Source: Aquabacterium sp.
Lineage (GTDB): Bacteria > Pseudomonadota > Gammaproteobacteria > Burkholderiales > Burkholderiaceae_C
Assembly: GCF_029946005.1 (NCBI RefSeq)
Contig: NZ_JAQSDR010000008.1
Span: 248,001 to 312,000, forward strand
Length of the DNA stretch: 64,000 nucleotides
Direction of reading: 5' to 3'
Made by a program: the position numbers and the translations under genes. Each line of letters starts with the position of its first letter. Position 1 is the stretch's first letter. The notes beneath the pieces are model-generated. The model was not told the DNA's origin and did not search any database. It saw only the letters and a list, made by a program, of their open reading frames with translations. Positions 33,485-42,393 of this stretch are shown piece after piece.

Positions 33485-34237
33485 ATGATCACATATCGAG
33501 AAAGTACCAAGTTCTGGCAGCGATCATGGCTCGCCGCGCTGATCGGCGGGCTGGCTGTCGGTGGAGGTGTTTGGTGGTGGCAGGCGCATCAGGAAGCCTT
33601 GCATGCCAGCGAGGTGGTGTCGTCGTCAGCGTCAGCGCCAGTGCTGACTCCGCAGAGGCCGGTCTTCGCGGAGGTGGTGGTTGGCGCAGCTTCAACGCCC
33701 ACGTTGCTTGCCGATGGGCGGCCCTCTGATTTCACACCAGAGGACTGGGCCGCCTTGAAAGCTGCGATGAGCAGCCAGCCCAATGGCCAAGCCGAGATGG
33801 AACGCGTGGTGACTTACCTGCGGTTTCAGCGCAGTTTTGAGCAATGGCAGGCGCTCGCGGATTCTCGCGATGTGCATCAGCGCCACCAATTGGCCGAAAG
33901 CCTGCTGACCCAGGTGCCCGATCGCTTGGCCAAGGGCGAGGTCACCATGGGCGAGGCCTTGTTGCTGAGCACCGCCTTGTTGACCGACCTGGAATCCGAC
34001 GAACGCCTCAGGGAGCAACGCCTGATTGAGATGCGCAGCAAGTTTGAAGCCCGGGCACCCCAGCCTGACGCAGAACAAGCCGCCCGCGAAGCGGAGCGCT
34101 TGACGGAGTTCAAGCGCCGCCAGTCGGCCATCGTGGCGTCCTGGCAGGCCCAACCCGAGGGCAAGCGCGACCAGGCGGCGCTGGAGCGCGATCTGGAGTC
34201 GGCGCGGCGCGCGGTGTACGGCAACGCCAAACGGTGA
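33485..34237 (+). CDS. Unknown membrane-anchored protein, paralogue B of a tandem pair
   Basis: 250 residues, clearly homologous to the preceding gene. MITYRESTKFW starts both in the same place; the membrane helix (LAALIGGLAVGGGVWWWQ) follows, then a variable linker and the conserved helical domain (DGRPSDFTPEDWAALK, RFQRSFEQWQALADSRD, PDRLAKGEVTMGEALLL). The C-terminal third differs and is rich in Arg and Glu (coiled-coil-like). Likely periplasmic. The function is unknown. Confidence 0.8.
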   Translation: MITYRESTKFWQRSWLAALIGGLAVGGGVWWWQAHQEALHASEVVSSSASAPVLTPQRPVFAEVVVGAASTPTLLADGRPSDFTPEDWAALKAAMSSQPNGQAEMERVVTYLRFQRSFEQWQALADSRDVHQRHQLAESLLTQVPDRLAKGEVTMGEALLLSTALLTDLESDERLREQRLIEMRSKFEARAPQPDAEQAAREAERLTEFKRRQSAIVASWQAQPEGKRDQAALERDLESARRAVYGNAKR

Positions 34238-34282
34238 CGTCGGCGTGGTGGTCACCGAGGAGGTCTATAGAATCCTCGTCAC

Positions 34283-35380
34283 ATGACATCGTTGAATGAC
34301 TCTTACAAGCCCAAACTCGCCTGGGGCCTGCTGATCGCGGTCCTGGTGCTGTTCGTTTGGAAGTTTGCCGCCGCGCTGGCGCCTTTCATGCTCAGCCTGG
34401 TGCTGGCCTATGGCCTCAAACCTGCGGTGGACAGCCTGGTCAAGCGCGGGGTGCCCCGTGCTGTGTCCGTGGCCTTGTGCGTGCTGTTGGCCCTGTTGAT
34501 GGTGCTGACCTTGCTGGTTTTGCTGGTGCCCATCGTGTCGCAGGTGGTGCCCATGCTCAAGGCCCAGGTCCCCGACCTGTTCTCGAACGTTTGGATCAGC
34601 GTGCAACCTTGGCTGTCGCAATTGGGGGTGGAGCTGCCCAGCCTGGAAGAAGGCAAGGCGATGCTGGTCGAGTGGATCAACTCCCACGCATCGCAATGGG
34701 CTGGGGCGATCGTGAGTTCGGTGCTGATCGGTGGCGGCGGCTTGATGACGCTGCTGGGTTTTCTGCTGATGGTGCCCATGCTGGCGTTTTACTGGCTCAT
34801 GGATTGGGATGACATCATTGACCGAGGCTGGCGTTTGCTTCCACCGCGCTGGCGCCCCGCCGTGAAAGAGGTGTTGACCGATTGCGACGAGGTTTTAGGG
34901 CAATTCCTGCGGGGGCAGGTGTTGGTCATGCTGATCATGGCCGTGTTCTACAGCGTGGCCTTGGCCTTGGCCGGTTTCAAGCTGGCATTGCCCATTGGCG
35001 TGTTCACGGGGCTGGCCATGTGCATTCCTTACCTCGGCTTTGGCGTGGGGCTGGTGCTGGCACTGCTGTCTGGCGTCCTGCAGTTCAGCCCAACCACCTC
35101 TGGCATGGCGTACCCACTCATCGCGGTGGCTGTGGTGTATGGCGGGGGGCAGGTGCTTGAAAGCTTTTTCCTCACGCCACGTCTGGTGGGCGGGCGCATC
35201 GGTCTGCACCCGCTGGCGGTCATCTTTGCGCTGTTGTTGTTTGGACAAGCCCTGGGCTTTGTGGGCGTCTTGATCGCTTTGCCTGTGAGTGCCTTGCTGC
35301 TGGTGTTGGCTCGCCGTGCCCTGACCAGCTATCGCCGCAGTCGTGCATTCCTGGGCACGCCCGACCCAGAACAGGGGTGA
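34283..35380 (+). CDS. AI-2E family transporter (PerM-like)
   Basis: 365 residues with about eight membrane segments in the AI-2E/PerM layout: LVLAYGLKPAVDSLVKRGVPR, an extracytoplasmic stretch, GFLLMVPMLAFYWLMDWDDI, then AMCIPYLGFGVGLVL and GQVLESFFLTPRLVGGRIGL. Members export small molecules or act as Na+/H+ antiporters; the name comes from E. coli TqsA. The gene is followed 25 bases later by hda, an arrangement that recurs in betaproteobacteria as I recall. Confidence 0.9.
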   Translation: MTSLNDSYKPKLAWGLLIAVLVLFVWKFAAALAPFMLSLVLAYGLKPAVDSLVKRGVPRAVSVALCVLLALLMVLTLLVLLVPIVSQVVPMLKAQVPDLFSNVWISVQPWLSQLGVELPSLEEGKAMLVEWINSHASQWAGAIVSSVLIGGGGLMTLLGFLLMVPMLAFYWLMDWDDIIDRGWRLLPPRWRPAVKEVLTDCDEVLGQFLRGQVLVMLIMAVFYSVALALAGFKLALPIGVFTGLAMCIPYLGFGVGLVLALLSGVLQFSPTTSGMAYPLIAVAVVYGGGQVLESFFLTPRLVGGRIGLHPLAVIFALLLFGQALGFVGVLIALPVSALLLVLARRALTSYRRSRAFLGTPDPEQG

Positions 35381-35405
35381 TGTGTTGACCCTGTCTGGCC
35401 TGCCG

Positions 35406-36110
35406 ATGCGGCAGATTCCGCTCGACCTGGGGCCGGTTTCCATGCCGGGACTGGACGATTTCATCGCCGAAGACGGTGCGCTGCAGGCCCTGGACTGGCT
35501 GCAGGCCTGGCCTTCTGGGAGCCAGACCAAGGTGCCCGCCGCCTATTTCTGGGGACCCTCCGGCAGTGGCAAGACTCATCTGCTGCGCGCCATGGTGCCC
35601 CGTGCGCTGGCGGCGGGCCATCACGTGATGTGGGTCAGCGCCCAGGGCTGCCAGATGTGGGAGGCCGAATTGCCCGAGGCCCCCACCCTGGCCTTGATCG
35701 ACGACTGCGAACGGCTGGATGCCCACCTCCAGCACTTGGCCTTCAACCTCTTCATCGAATCGGCCAGCGCGTCGGAGGTGGCCGGGCCCTTGTCCATCAT
35801 GGCGGCTGGGGCCGTGCCGCCAGTGGACCTGCCCGTGCGCGATGACCTGCGAACCCGTCTGGGCTGGGGCTTGATCTTCGCCTTGTTCCCCTTGAGCGAA
35901 ACTGGCGTGCGCAAAGCGTTGCACGACGAAGCAAGCCGACGCGGCATCGACCTGGGTGAGGGCGTCGTGTCCTACCTCTTGGTGCGTTACAGCCGCGACC
36001 TGAGTTTTTTGATGGGCCTGCTCGACCGACTTGATCGGTTTGCCTTGGCCGAACACCGAACCGTGACCGTGCCCCTGCTCAAGCAGATGTTGGTGCTGGA
36101 GACCGAATGA
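35406..36110 (+). CDS. hda: DnaA regulatory inactivator Hda
   Basis: 234 residues. The N-terminal MRQIPLDLG contains a sliding-clamp-binding QIPLDL motif (residues 3-8), as expected for Hda, which with the clamp stimulates ATP hydrolysis by DnaA after initiation. The AAA+ core has Walker A GPSGSGKTH (50-58), LALIDDCERL as Walker B, and an Arg-containing sensor 2 region near DLSFLMGLLDRLD. I chose the ATG at 35406 over earlier in-frame starts because it puts the clamp motif at the N-terminus. The stop overlaps the next start (ATGA). Confidence 0.92.
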   Translation: MRQIPLDLGPVSMPGLDDFIAEDGALQALDWLQAWPSGSQTKVPAAYFWGPSGSGKTHLLRAMVPRALAAGHHVMWVSAQGCQMWEAELPEAPTLALIDDCERLDAHLQHLAFNLFIESASASEVAGPLSIMAAGAVPPVDLPVRDDLRTRLGWGLIFALFPLSETGVRKALHDEASRRGIDLGEGVVSYLLVRYSRDLSFLMGLLDRLDRFALAEHRTVTVPLLKQMLVLETE

Positions 36111-36775
36111 ACTTGTGCCTGTTTGACCTTGACCACACCTTGTTGCCGCTCGATTCGGACCACGAGTTCGGCGAGTTCCTGATCCGCATCGGCTTGGCTG
36201 ATCCCATTGAATACCGCCGTCGCAATGACGGCTTCTACCAGCAGTACCTGGCGGGCACCTTGCAGTTGCCCGAATACATCCAGTTCAGCACGAGCGTTTG
36301 GCGCGAGTTGAGCCTTGAAGCCCAGGCCTCTTTGCAGCAACGCTTCATGGCCGAGGTGGTGATGCCGACCATCCACCCACAGGCCCTGCAACTGGTGCGC
36401 GACCACGAGGCGCAAGGCGACCTGGTCGCCATCGTCACTGCCACCAACGAATTCGTGACCCGGCCCATCGCCGATGCGTTTGGTGTGCCCGATCTGTTGG
36501 CCGTTGGCCTCGTGCGCGATCCTCAAGGGCGCGTGACCGGTGAAATCCATGGCGTTCCGTCCTTCCGGGAGGGCAAAATCACACGTGTGGAACAATGGCT
36601 GGCGGAACGCGGCCACACCCTGGCTGATTTCGAGCGGGTCAGCTTCTACAGCGACTCGCCCAACGACCTGCCTTTGCTGTACCTGGCCAGCGATCCCGTT
36701 GCCACCAATCCCAGTCCGGCCCTAGAGGCCGTGGCCCGTGAGCGCGGCTGGCGCATTCTTCGACTGTTTTCATGA
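36107..36775 (+). CDS. HAD-IB family phosphatase (SerB-like)
   Basis: 222 residues. Motif I is FDLDHTLLPLDSD (nucleophile Asp near residue 7), motif II includes IVTATNEFVTRP, and motif III/IV is FYSDSPNDLPLL. Together they mark the HAD subfamily IB, which includes phosphoserine phosphatase and related phosphatases. The substrate is not known. It overlaps hda and pcnB by four bases each, so the three are co-translated. Confidence 0.9.
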   Translation: MNLCLFDLDHTLLPLDSDHEFGEFLIRIGLADPIEYRRRNDGFYQQYLAGTLQLPEYIQFSTSVWRELSLEAQASLQQRFMAEVVMPTIHPQALQLVRDHEAQGDLVAIVTATNEFVTRPIADAFGVPDLLAVGLVRDPQGRVTGEIHGVPSFREGKITRVEQWLAERGHTLADFERVSFYSDSPNDLPLLYLASDPVATNPSPALEAVARERGWRILRLFS

Positions 36776-38391
36776 TCAAGAGATTGATAGACAAGATCCT
36801 GGGCAAAGACCCCAGCAAACCTCCTCGCGCGGCGGCAGGCGGGCGCAAGCCTCGCATTCCCACAGGCAAACGGGTGGACGTGCCAGCGTCAGAGCATGGC
36901 ATTGACCCCAGCCTGGTGGACGAGCGCGCCGTCAAGGTCTGCACGACCTTGCAGGAAGCCGGTTTCGAGGCCTACATCGTCGGCGGCGCCGTGCGCGACC
37001 TCCTGGTCGGACTGCGCCCCAAGGATTTCGACGTGGCCACCAACGCCACGCCGGAACAGGTCAAAGGCCTGTTCCGGCGCGCTTTCATCATTGGACGCCG
37101 CTTTCGCATCGTCCACGTGGTGTTTGGCCGTGGCCGTGATAACGACGTGATCGAGGTCTCCACCTTCCGCGCTTACCTCGATGCGGACGCGGCCGAGCAG
37201 GTGGCTGGCAACGAGAAAACCTCCCGCTCCGAGTTGGCCGGCAAGTCCCACGTCGTCGATGGCAGCGGACGTGTGCTGCGCGACAACGTTTGGGGCCCGC
37301 AAGACCAGGATTCGGCGAGGCGTGACTTCACCGTCAACGCCATGTACTACGACCCGAGCACGGGCGTGGTGGTGGACTACCACGGTGGCATCAAAGACAT
37401 CAAGAAGAAGGTGCTGCGCATGATCGGCGTGCCTGATGTGCGCTACCGCGAAGACCCGGTCCGGATCATCCGCGTGGTGCGTTTCGCCGCCAAGCTGAAC
37501 TTCGAAATCGAGGCCAAGACGCGCGAACCCTTGCTGGCCATGTCCGAGTTGCTGGCCAATGTGCCGCAGTCGCGCCTGTTCGACGAGATGATCAAGCTGC
37601 TGCAGACCGGCCATGCTCAAGCATCGCTGGACCAATTGCGCAAGCTGGGCCTGGACCGGGGCGTGTTCCCCATCCTGGACGCCGTGTTCGATGAAGCCCG
37701 CCGCCATCCGGGCCGCGAGCAGTTCGTCAGGCTGGCCTTGAACGACACTGACCGCCGTGTGTCGGAAGGCAAACCCGTGGCGCCCAGCTTCCTGCTGGCC
37801 TGCCTGCTGTGGCACGACGTGCTCGACCACTGGAAGCGCAACCTGGCCAAGGGTGAGCCCAATTTTCCGGCCCTGCAAGCCGCGACCGACGCTGTGTTCG
37901 ACTCGCGCATTGGCGACATTTCCGGCCGAGGCAAGCTGGCGTCCGACATGCGCGAGATTTGGACCATGCAGCCACGTTTTGACAAGCGCGTGGGCAGCGG
38001 CCCGCTCACCTTGGTCGAGCAGCCCCGCTTCCGTGCGGGTTTCGACTTCCTGCGGCTGCGTGCCCAGACCGGCGAGGCCGATCAGCCACTGGCCACCTGG
38101 TGGGAAGATTTCTCGTTGGCGGACAACGACGAACGCCGTGAGTTGATGGACGTGGCGCGTCAGCAGGATTCGGCCAAGCGGTCTGCCCACAGCGCCCGGA
38201 CGGGCAGCCGTTCAAGTGCGGTTGCCGCCAATGTGGGCAGCAGCGACGAGGGTGACGCGTCATCGGAGGCGGGGCCCGGTCCGGCCGCCGCCAAGAAACG
38301 CCGCAGGCGTCGGCGCAAGCCCGGTGAAGGCGAGGGCGCTGCGCTCAGCGCTGGCGGCGACTCTGGTGATGGCGGCGGCGCTGGTGACTGA
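36772..38391 (+). CDS. pcnB: Poly(A) polymerase I
   Basis: 539 residues. PcnB adds A tails to RNA 3' ends and so promotes decay. The class II nucleotidyltransferase core is complete: IVGGAVRDLLVG (residues 71-80), catalytic Asp pair in KDFDVATNA (85, 87), then GRRFRIVHV. The RNA-binding region follows, RYREDPVRIIRVVRFAAKLNF. The C-terminus ends in a long basic tail (AAKKRRRRRRKPGEGEGAA-like), typical of betaproteobacterial PcnB. The start overlaps the HAD gene. The last 23 bases overlap folK. Confidence 0.95.
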   Translation: MIKRLIDKILGKDPSKPPRAAAGGRKPRIPTGKRVDVPASEHGIDPSLVDERAVKVCTTLQEAGFEAYIVGGAVRDLLVGLRPKDFDVATNATPEQVKGLFRRAFIIGRRFRIVHVVFGRGRDNDVIEVSTFRAYLDADAAEQVAGNEKTSRSELAGKSHVVDGSGRVLRDNVWGPQDQDSARRDFTVNAMYYDPSTGVVVDYHGGIKDIKKKVLRMIGVPDVRYREDPVRIIRVVRFAAKLNFEIEAKTREPLLAMSELLANVPQSRLFDEMIKLLQTGHAQASLDQLRKLGLDRGVFPILDAVFDEARRHPGREQFVRLALNDTDRRVSEGKPVAPSFLLACLLWHDVLDHWKRNLAKGEPNFPALQAATDAVFDSRIGDISGRGKLASDMREIWTMQPRFDKRVGSGPLTLVEQPRFRAGFDFLRLRAQTGEADQPLATWWEDFSLADNDERRELMDVARQQDSAKRSAHSARTGSRSSAVAANVGSSDEGDASSEAGPGPAAAKKRRRRRRKPGEGEGAALSAGGDSGDGGGAGD

Positions 38392-38887
38392 AGGCCTGCC
38401 CCGCTTCAGGGCCTTCGTGGGCCTGGGCGCCAATCTGGGCCCAGCCCGCGAGAACCTGCAGGCGGCATTGCTTGAGCTTCGGTCATTGCCTTGGACCACC
38501 CTGGAAGGCGTGTCTTCGTTTTACGTGACAAAGGCCGTGGGTACTGACGGCCCCGACTATCTCAATGCCGTGGCAGCGCTGAGTACCTCATTGGCACCGC
38601 TCGAGTTGCTCAATGCCTTGCTCGCCGTCGAGTTGAAGTTGGGCAGAGAGCGCCCCCGCCCCCTGGCGCCCCGCACGCTGGACCTCGATTTGCTCTGGAT
38701 GGAAGGCGCCATGCGCGAGTCAGAAACGCTCACTTTGCCCCACCCAAGGATGACCGGGCGCGCATTTGTCCAAGAGCCTTTGGCGGAATTATTGGGTCAA
38801 TTGCCCCAAAAATCGACCGATCCCCAGCCCCTTTCAACCTCTGCGCGGGCCGAATTGGCCGCTAGCCAAGGGATTTCTCTGGAATAA
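38369..38887 (+). CDS. folK: HPPK, folate biosynthesis pyrophosphokinase
   Basis: 172 residues. It transfers pyrophosphate from ATP to 6-hydroxymethyl-dihydropterin in folate synthesis. Family patterns are AFVGLGANLGPARENLQ, then VKLKLGRERPR-like LGRERPRPLAPRTLDLDLL, and HPRMTGRAFVQEPL. The start is ATG 38369 or the GTG at 38384; both lie inside the end of pcnB, giving translational coupling. The pcnB-folK overlap is frequent in Burkholderiales as I recall. Confidence 0.9.
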   Translation: MAAALVTEGLPRFRAFVGLGANLGPARENLQAALLELRSLPWTTLEGVSSFYVTKAVGTDGPDYLNAVAALSTSLAPLELLNALLAVELKLGRERPRPLAPRTLDLDLLWMEGAMRESETLTLPHPRMTGRAFVQEPLAELLGQLPQKSTDPQPLSTSARAELAASQGISLE

Positions 38888-39109
38888 GCTGGAAATTCAC
38901 AGTAGAATCTCTGGCTTTGTTGGTGGGTCAAAATACACGCTTGATTTCAAGCGGCTTGACAAGGCTCGACAATGGCAATCCCCGTGGGGCATGCCCGTTT
39001 CCTCCGCGGAAACTGGGAACGGGCCCTGGCCCGGGTGGTTTGCCTTTGTGGTGTTTTCAATGGCGCACGTTGACCCTGTGAATGCATTCATACTGAAAGT
39101 GATTGATCA

Positions 39110-39322
39110 ATGACGACCATCCGTGTCAAGGAAAACGAGCCGTTCGACGTGGCTCTGCGCCGCTTCAAGCGCACCATCGAAAAGCTCGGCTTGCTGACCG
39201 AACTTCGCGCCCGCGAGTTCTACGAAAAGCCCACCGCTGAGCGCAAGCGCAAGAAGGCAGCCGCCGTCAAGCGCCACTACAAGCGCGTGCGCAGCATGCA
39301 GCTGCCCAAGAAGCTGTACTAA
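39110..39322 (+). CDS. rpsU: 30S ribosomal protein S21
   Basis: 70 residues, full length. [21 protein letters not shown] and the C-terminal basic helix [10 protein letters not shown] are characteristic. S21 helps mRNA base-pair with 16S rRNA during initiation. The 222 bases upstream carry no other gene. I see a TTGACA near 38957 without a clear -10 at proper spacing. The gene is followed by a terminator. Confidence 0.97.
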
Positions 39323-39383
39323 GCACAGCTTCTCTGTCCGACTGCTTGCGGTGGCTAACGCTTCCCACGGTCGTTGACTGAAC

Positions 39384-39413
39384 AAGCCCGCGCGGGGACG
39401 CCCATGCGGGCTT
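39384..39413 (+). terminator. Terminator after rpsU
   Basis: AAGCCCGC and GCGGGCTT pair around a 14-base loop, followed by TTGTTATT. It lies 60 bases beyond rpsU and before the YqeY-type gene, so readthrough could be partial. Confidence 0.7.
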
Positions 39414-39444
39414 TGTTATTTCTGAACAAGAACAGGAGCCAGCC

Positions 39445-39891
39445 ATGAGCTTGAAAGACCGGATCACCGAAGACATGAAGAACGCCATGCGCGCCAAAGA
39501 GGCCGACCGCCTCGGTGCCATCCGCATGCTGCTGGCGGCGATCAAGCAAAGGGAAGTTGACGAGCGCATCACGCTGGACGACGCCGCCACGGTGGCCATC
39601 GTTGACAAGCTCCTCAAGCAGCGCAAGGATTCTCACCAGCAATTCCAGGCCGCAGGTCGGGTTGACCTCGCCGACAAGGAAGCCTTTGAAATTGGCGTGC
39701 TGGAGGCCTACCTGCCCCAGCGCTTGTCGGCCGATGAGGTGAGCGCCGAGGTCAGGGCCATCGTCACCGAGCTGGGCGCTTCTGGACCTGGCGACATGGG
39801 CAAGGTCATGGGCGCGGTCAAGCAGCGTTTGGCTGGCAAGGCAGACATGGGCCTGGTCTCTGCGGCCGTCAAAGCCGCGCTCGCTGGCTGA
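39445..39891 (+). CDS. GatB/YqeY-domain protein
   Basis: 148 residues forming a single GatB/YqeY helical domain: MSLKDRITEDMKNAMRAKE, IRMLLAAIKQREVD, LEAYLPQRLSADE, and GDMGKVMGAVKQRLAGKADMG (in parts). The domain binds tRNA in GatB; the stand-alone protein's task is unknown, perhaps in tRNA-dependent amidation or ribosome function. The AGGAGCC ribosome-binding site precedes the ATG. It usually follows rpsU. Confidence 0.92.
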   Translation: MSLKDRITEDMKNAMRAKEADRLGAIRMLLAAIKQREVDERITLDDAATVAIVDKLLKQRKDSHQQFQAAGRVDLADKEAFEIGVLEAYLPQRLSADEVSAEVRAIVTELGASGPGDMGKVMGAVKQRLAGKADMGLVSAAVKAALAG

Positions 39892-39914
39892 AGTTTTCAT
39901 CACACAAGGGGAAG

Positions 39915-40268
39915 ATGATGTCCGACAACTTGCCGATCCAGCCCGTGAGCGAAGACGTTTGCGTGGCACCTCAGTTGACGCCAGAAGCCATGGCCGCGGT
40001 GGCTGCGGCTGGTTTCAAGAGCGTGGTCAACAACCGTCCCGACTTTGAAGGCGGCCCCGACCAGCCCACCACCAGCGCCATCGAAGCCGCTGCCAAGGCC
40101 GTAGGGCTGGCCTACGCCTACCTGCCCGTGCAGGGGGGTTACCAGTCACCCGAAGAAATCGCGCAGGCGGCTGAGCTGCTCAAGACCTTGCCGCGTCCCA
40201 CCTTGATGTTCTGTCGCAGCGGGGCTCGTTCTTCACGCCTGTTCAGCCAGGCCGTGGCGCTGGGCTGA
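39915..40268 (+). CDS. DUF442/TIGR01244 phosphatase-like protein
   Basis: 117 residues with the cysteine-phosphatase loop MFCRSGARSS (Cys-x5-Arg) about residues 96-105 and the upstream VNNRPDFEGG. This family, often attached to beta-lactamase-like or rhodanese proteins in sulfide metabolism, is related to dual-specificity phosphatases. An AAGGGGAAG ribosome-binding site precedes two adjacent ATGs at 39915 and 39918. It is followed by the TRAP transporter genes. Confidence 0.85.
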   Translation: MMSDNLPIQPVSEDVCVAPQLTPEAMAAVAAAGFKSVVNNRPDFEGGPDQPTTSAIEAAAKAVGLAYAYLPVQGGYQSPEEIAQAAELLKTLPRPTLMFCRSGARSSRLFSQAVALG

Positions 40269-40283
40269 AGGGTGAGCCAGGCC

Positions 40284-40826
40284 ATGGGGCAGGTGAGTCA
40301 CTTTTTTGTCCGCTGGGTGGATGCCTTGTCGACGCGCTTGGGTCAAATGGCCGCCTGGATGCTGATGCTGGCCTGCTCCCTCAGCGCGGGCAATGCCGTG
40401 ATCCGTTACACCTTCAACCTGGGCTCCAATGCCTGGCTGGAGGCGCAGTGGTACCTGTTTGGCGCGGCCGTGTTTCTGGGGGCACCTGCGCTGCTCAAGC
40501 TCAATGAGCACGTGCGGGTCGATGTGATCTACGGGTCGCGTGAGCCACGCACCCGTGCCTGGATTGATCTGCTGGGGCTGCTGTTGGTGCTGGTGCCAGT
40601 GTGCGTGATCACGGGCTGGCTCAGCATCCACATGGTCCACGATTCTTATGTGCAGCAGGAAGTCTCGCCCAGTGCGGGCGGGCTGCTGCGCTGGCCCATC
40701 AAAGCCATGATCCCCTTGGGTTTTGCGCTACTGGCCTTGCAGGCGGTGTCTGAGATCATCAAGCGCGTGGGGTATTTGCGCGGCAGCTACAACATGGACA
40801 TCCACTACGAAAGACCGTTGCAGTGA
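40284..40826 (+). CDS. dctQ: TRAP transporter small permease (DctQ)
   Basis: 180 residues with four membrane helices (for example AAWMLMLACSLSAGNAVIRY, LLGLLLVLVPVCVITGWL), the small integral subunit that links the binding protein to the large permease in Na+-dependent TRAP uptake. I chose the ATG at 40284 because an AAGGGTGAG ribosome-binding site lies nine bases upstream; the GTG at 40272 is an alternative. The stop overlaps the dctM start (GTGA). Confidence 0.88.
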   Translation: MGQVSHFFVRWVDALSTRLGQMAAWMLMLACSLSAGNAVIRYTFNLGSNAWLEAQWYLFGAAVFLGAPALLKLNEHVRVDVIYGSREPRTRAWIDLLGLLLVLVPVCVITGWLSIHMVHDSYVQQEVSPSAGGLLRWPIKAMIPLGFALLALQAVSEIIKRVGYLRGSYNMDIHYERPLQ

Positions 40827-42358
40827 TCACTCTGGAACACATGGCGCCACTGATGTTCGGCGCGCTGGTGCTGGTCATGCTTTTCGGTTTTCCGGTGGCG
40901 TTTTCGCTGGCAGGCCTGGGGTTGGCATTTGGCTACGGGGCCGTGGCGTTGGGCATCCTGCCCATTGAGTTCATGGGCAACCTGCCATTGCGGCTGTTTG
41001 GCATCGTCTCGAACGAGCTGCTGCTCTCCATCCCGTTTTTCACCTTCATGGGCGCGGTGCTGGAGCGTTGCGGCCTCGCCGAAGACCTGCTGGAAGGCAC
41101 CGGGCAATTGTTCGGGCGTCGGCCGGGGGGGCTGGGCTTTGCGGTGATCATCGTGGGGGCCATCCTGGGCGCCATCACGGGCACGGTGGCGGCCAGCGTC
41201 ATCGCCATGGGCGTGATCTCCTTGCCAATCATGGTGCGTTATGGCTACAGCATGCGCTATGCCACTGGCGTGATTGCCGCCTCGGGCACGATCACGCAGT
41301 TGATCCCGCCCTCACTGGTGCTGGTGGTGCTGGCCGACCAACTGGGTCGTTCGGTGGGCGACATGTACAAGGGCGCCATTGGCCCCTCCTTGATGCAGAC
41401 CGGGATGTTCCTGGCTTACACGGCCCTGATCGCGTTCTTTTACCCAAAGCTGGTGCCACCCTTGCCCCCAGAGGCCCGGCTGCAGCGGGGGTGGGGCCTG
41501 TGGAAGAAGGTGCTGTGGGGCATGGTGCCCTCCATCGTGCTGATCTTCATGGTGCTGGGCACGCTCTTCATGGGGCTGGCCACGCCGACCGAGGCGGGTG
41601 CCCTCGGTGCCTTGGGTGCCATTGTGCTGGCCGCCATCAACAAGCGCCTGACCGTCAGCCTGCTGTGGCAGGCCATGGACAGCACCATGCGCGTCACGGC
41701 CATGGTCATCTTCATCCTGGTGGGTTCCAGCGTGTTCTCACTGGTGTTCCAGGGCCTGGATGGCAACCGCTGGGTCGAGCACATGCTGTCGCACTTGCCT
41801 GGGGGGCCCTTGGGTTTCCTGATCGCGGTGAACATCTTCGTGTTCTTCCTGGCGTTCTTCCTTGATTTCTTCGAGATCGCCTTCATCATCATTCCGCTGC
41901 TGGCGCCCGTGGCCCAGAAGCTGGGCATTGACCTGGTGTGGTTCGGCGTGCTGCTTTGCGTGAACATGCAGACCAGCTTCATGCACCCGCCATTTGGCTT
42001 TGCTTTGTTCTACCTGCGGGGCATTGCCGATCAGATCCACAAGAGCGGGGCCATCAGCAAGCCGATCTTGTCGCGCGACATTTACCTGGGGGCCATCCCC
42101 TGGGTGGTGATGCAGTTGATGCTGGTCACGGTGGTGATTTTCTGGCCCCAGTCCGTGACCTACTGGCTGGACAAGGAAGCGGTGATCGATGTGGACAATG
42201 TCCAGATCGAGATGCCGCTTGATCTGTCGGCGCCTGTGGATGACGCGGCTTCGGCGGCTTCTGGCGAAGGCTTGCCCGTGCCCGAGGTGCCGCCTGAGGA
42301 AGACCCGAACAAGGCGGTGAACGATGCCTTGCAGAAGTCAGGTGGCCAAGCCCCTTGA
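40823..42358 (+). CDS. dctM: TRAP transporter large permease (DctM)
   Basis: 511 residues, about twelve membrane helices, with the typical VLVMLFGFPVAFSLAGLGL start, FMGAVLERCGLAEDLLE, and TVAASVIAMGVISLP. The C-terminal 60 residues after QSVTYWLD are an unusual acidic/Pro tail (VPEVPPEEDPNKA). Together with DctQ and the divergently placed DctP it forms one transporter. A GTG at 40823 is the start; an ATG at 40838 is also possible. Confidence 0.92.
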   Translation: MITLEHMAPLMFGALVLVMLFGFPVAFSLAGLGLAFGYGAVALGILPIEFMGNLPLRLFGIVSNELLLSIPFFTFMGAVLERCGLAEDLLEGTGQLFGRRPGGLGFAVIIVGAILGAITGTVAASVIAMGVISLPIMVRYGYSMRYATGVIAASGTITQLIPPSLVLVVLADQLGRSVGDMYKGAIGPSLMQTGMFLAYTALIAFFYPKLVPPLPPEARLQRGWGLWKKVLWGMVPSIVLIFMVLGTLFMGLATPTEAGALGALGAIVLAAINKRLTVSLLWQAMDSTMRVTAMVIFILVGSSVFSLVFQGLDGNRWVEHMLSHLPGGPLGFLIAVNIFVFFLAFFLDFFEIAFIIIPLLAPVAQKLGIDLVWFGVLLCVNMQTSFMHPPFGFALFYLRGIADQIHKSGAISKPILSRDIYLGAIPWVVMQLMLVTVVIFWPQSVTYWLDKEAVIDVDNVQIEMPLDLSAPVDDAASAASGEGLPVPEVPPEEDPNKAVNDALQKSGGQAP

Positions 42359-42363
42359 GGAAA

Positions 42364-42390
42364 GAGCCTGGGCCACTTGGCCCAGGGCTC
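42364..42390. terminator. Bidirectional terminator between dctM and dctP
   Basis: GAGCCTGGGCC and GGCCCAGGGCTC form a long stem with one bulge and a four-base loop, placed between the stop codons of the two convergent TRAP genes. Confidence 0.7.
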
Positions 42391-42393
42391 ACA

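Noticed and set aside
32669..34237. Lipase-specific chaperone assignment for the paralogue pair
   Set aside because: The layout (membrane anchor, Pro/Ala linker, helical domain) is similar, but I see no specific chaperone motif and no lipase gene nearby.
38888..39109. Possible small gene upstream of rpsU
   Set aside because: The open frame there runs from inside folK in another frame and its product has no structure; more likely a leader/promoter region.
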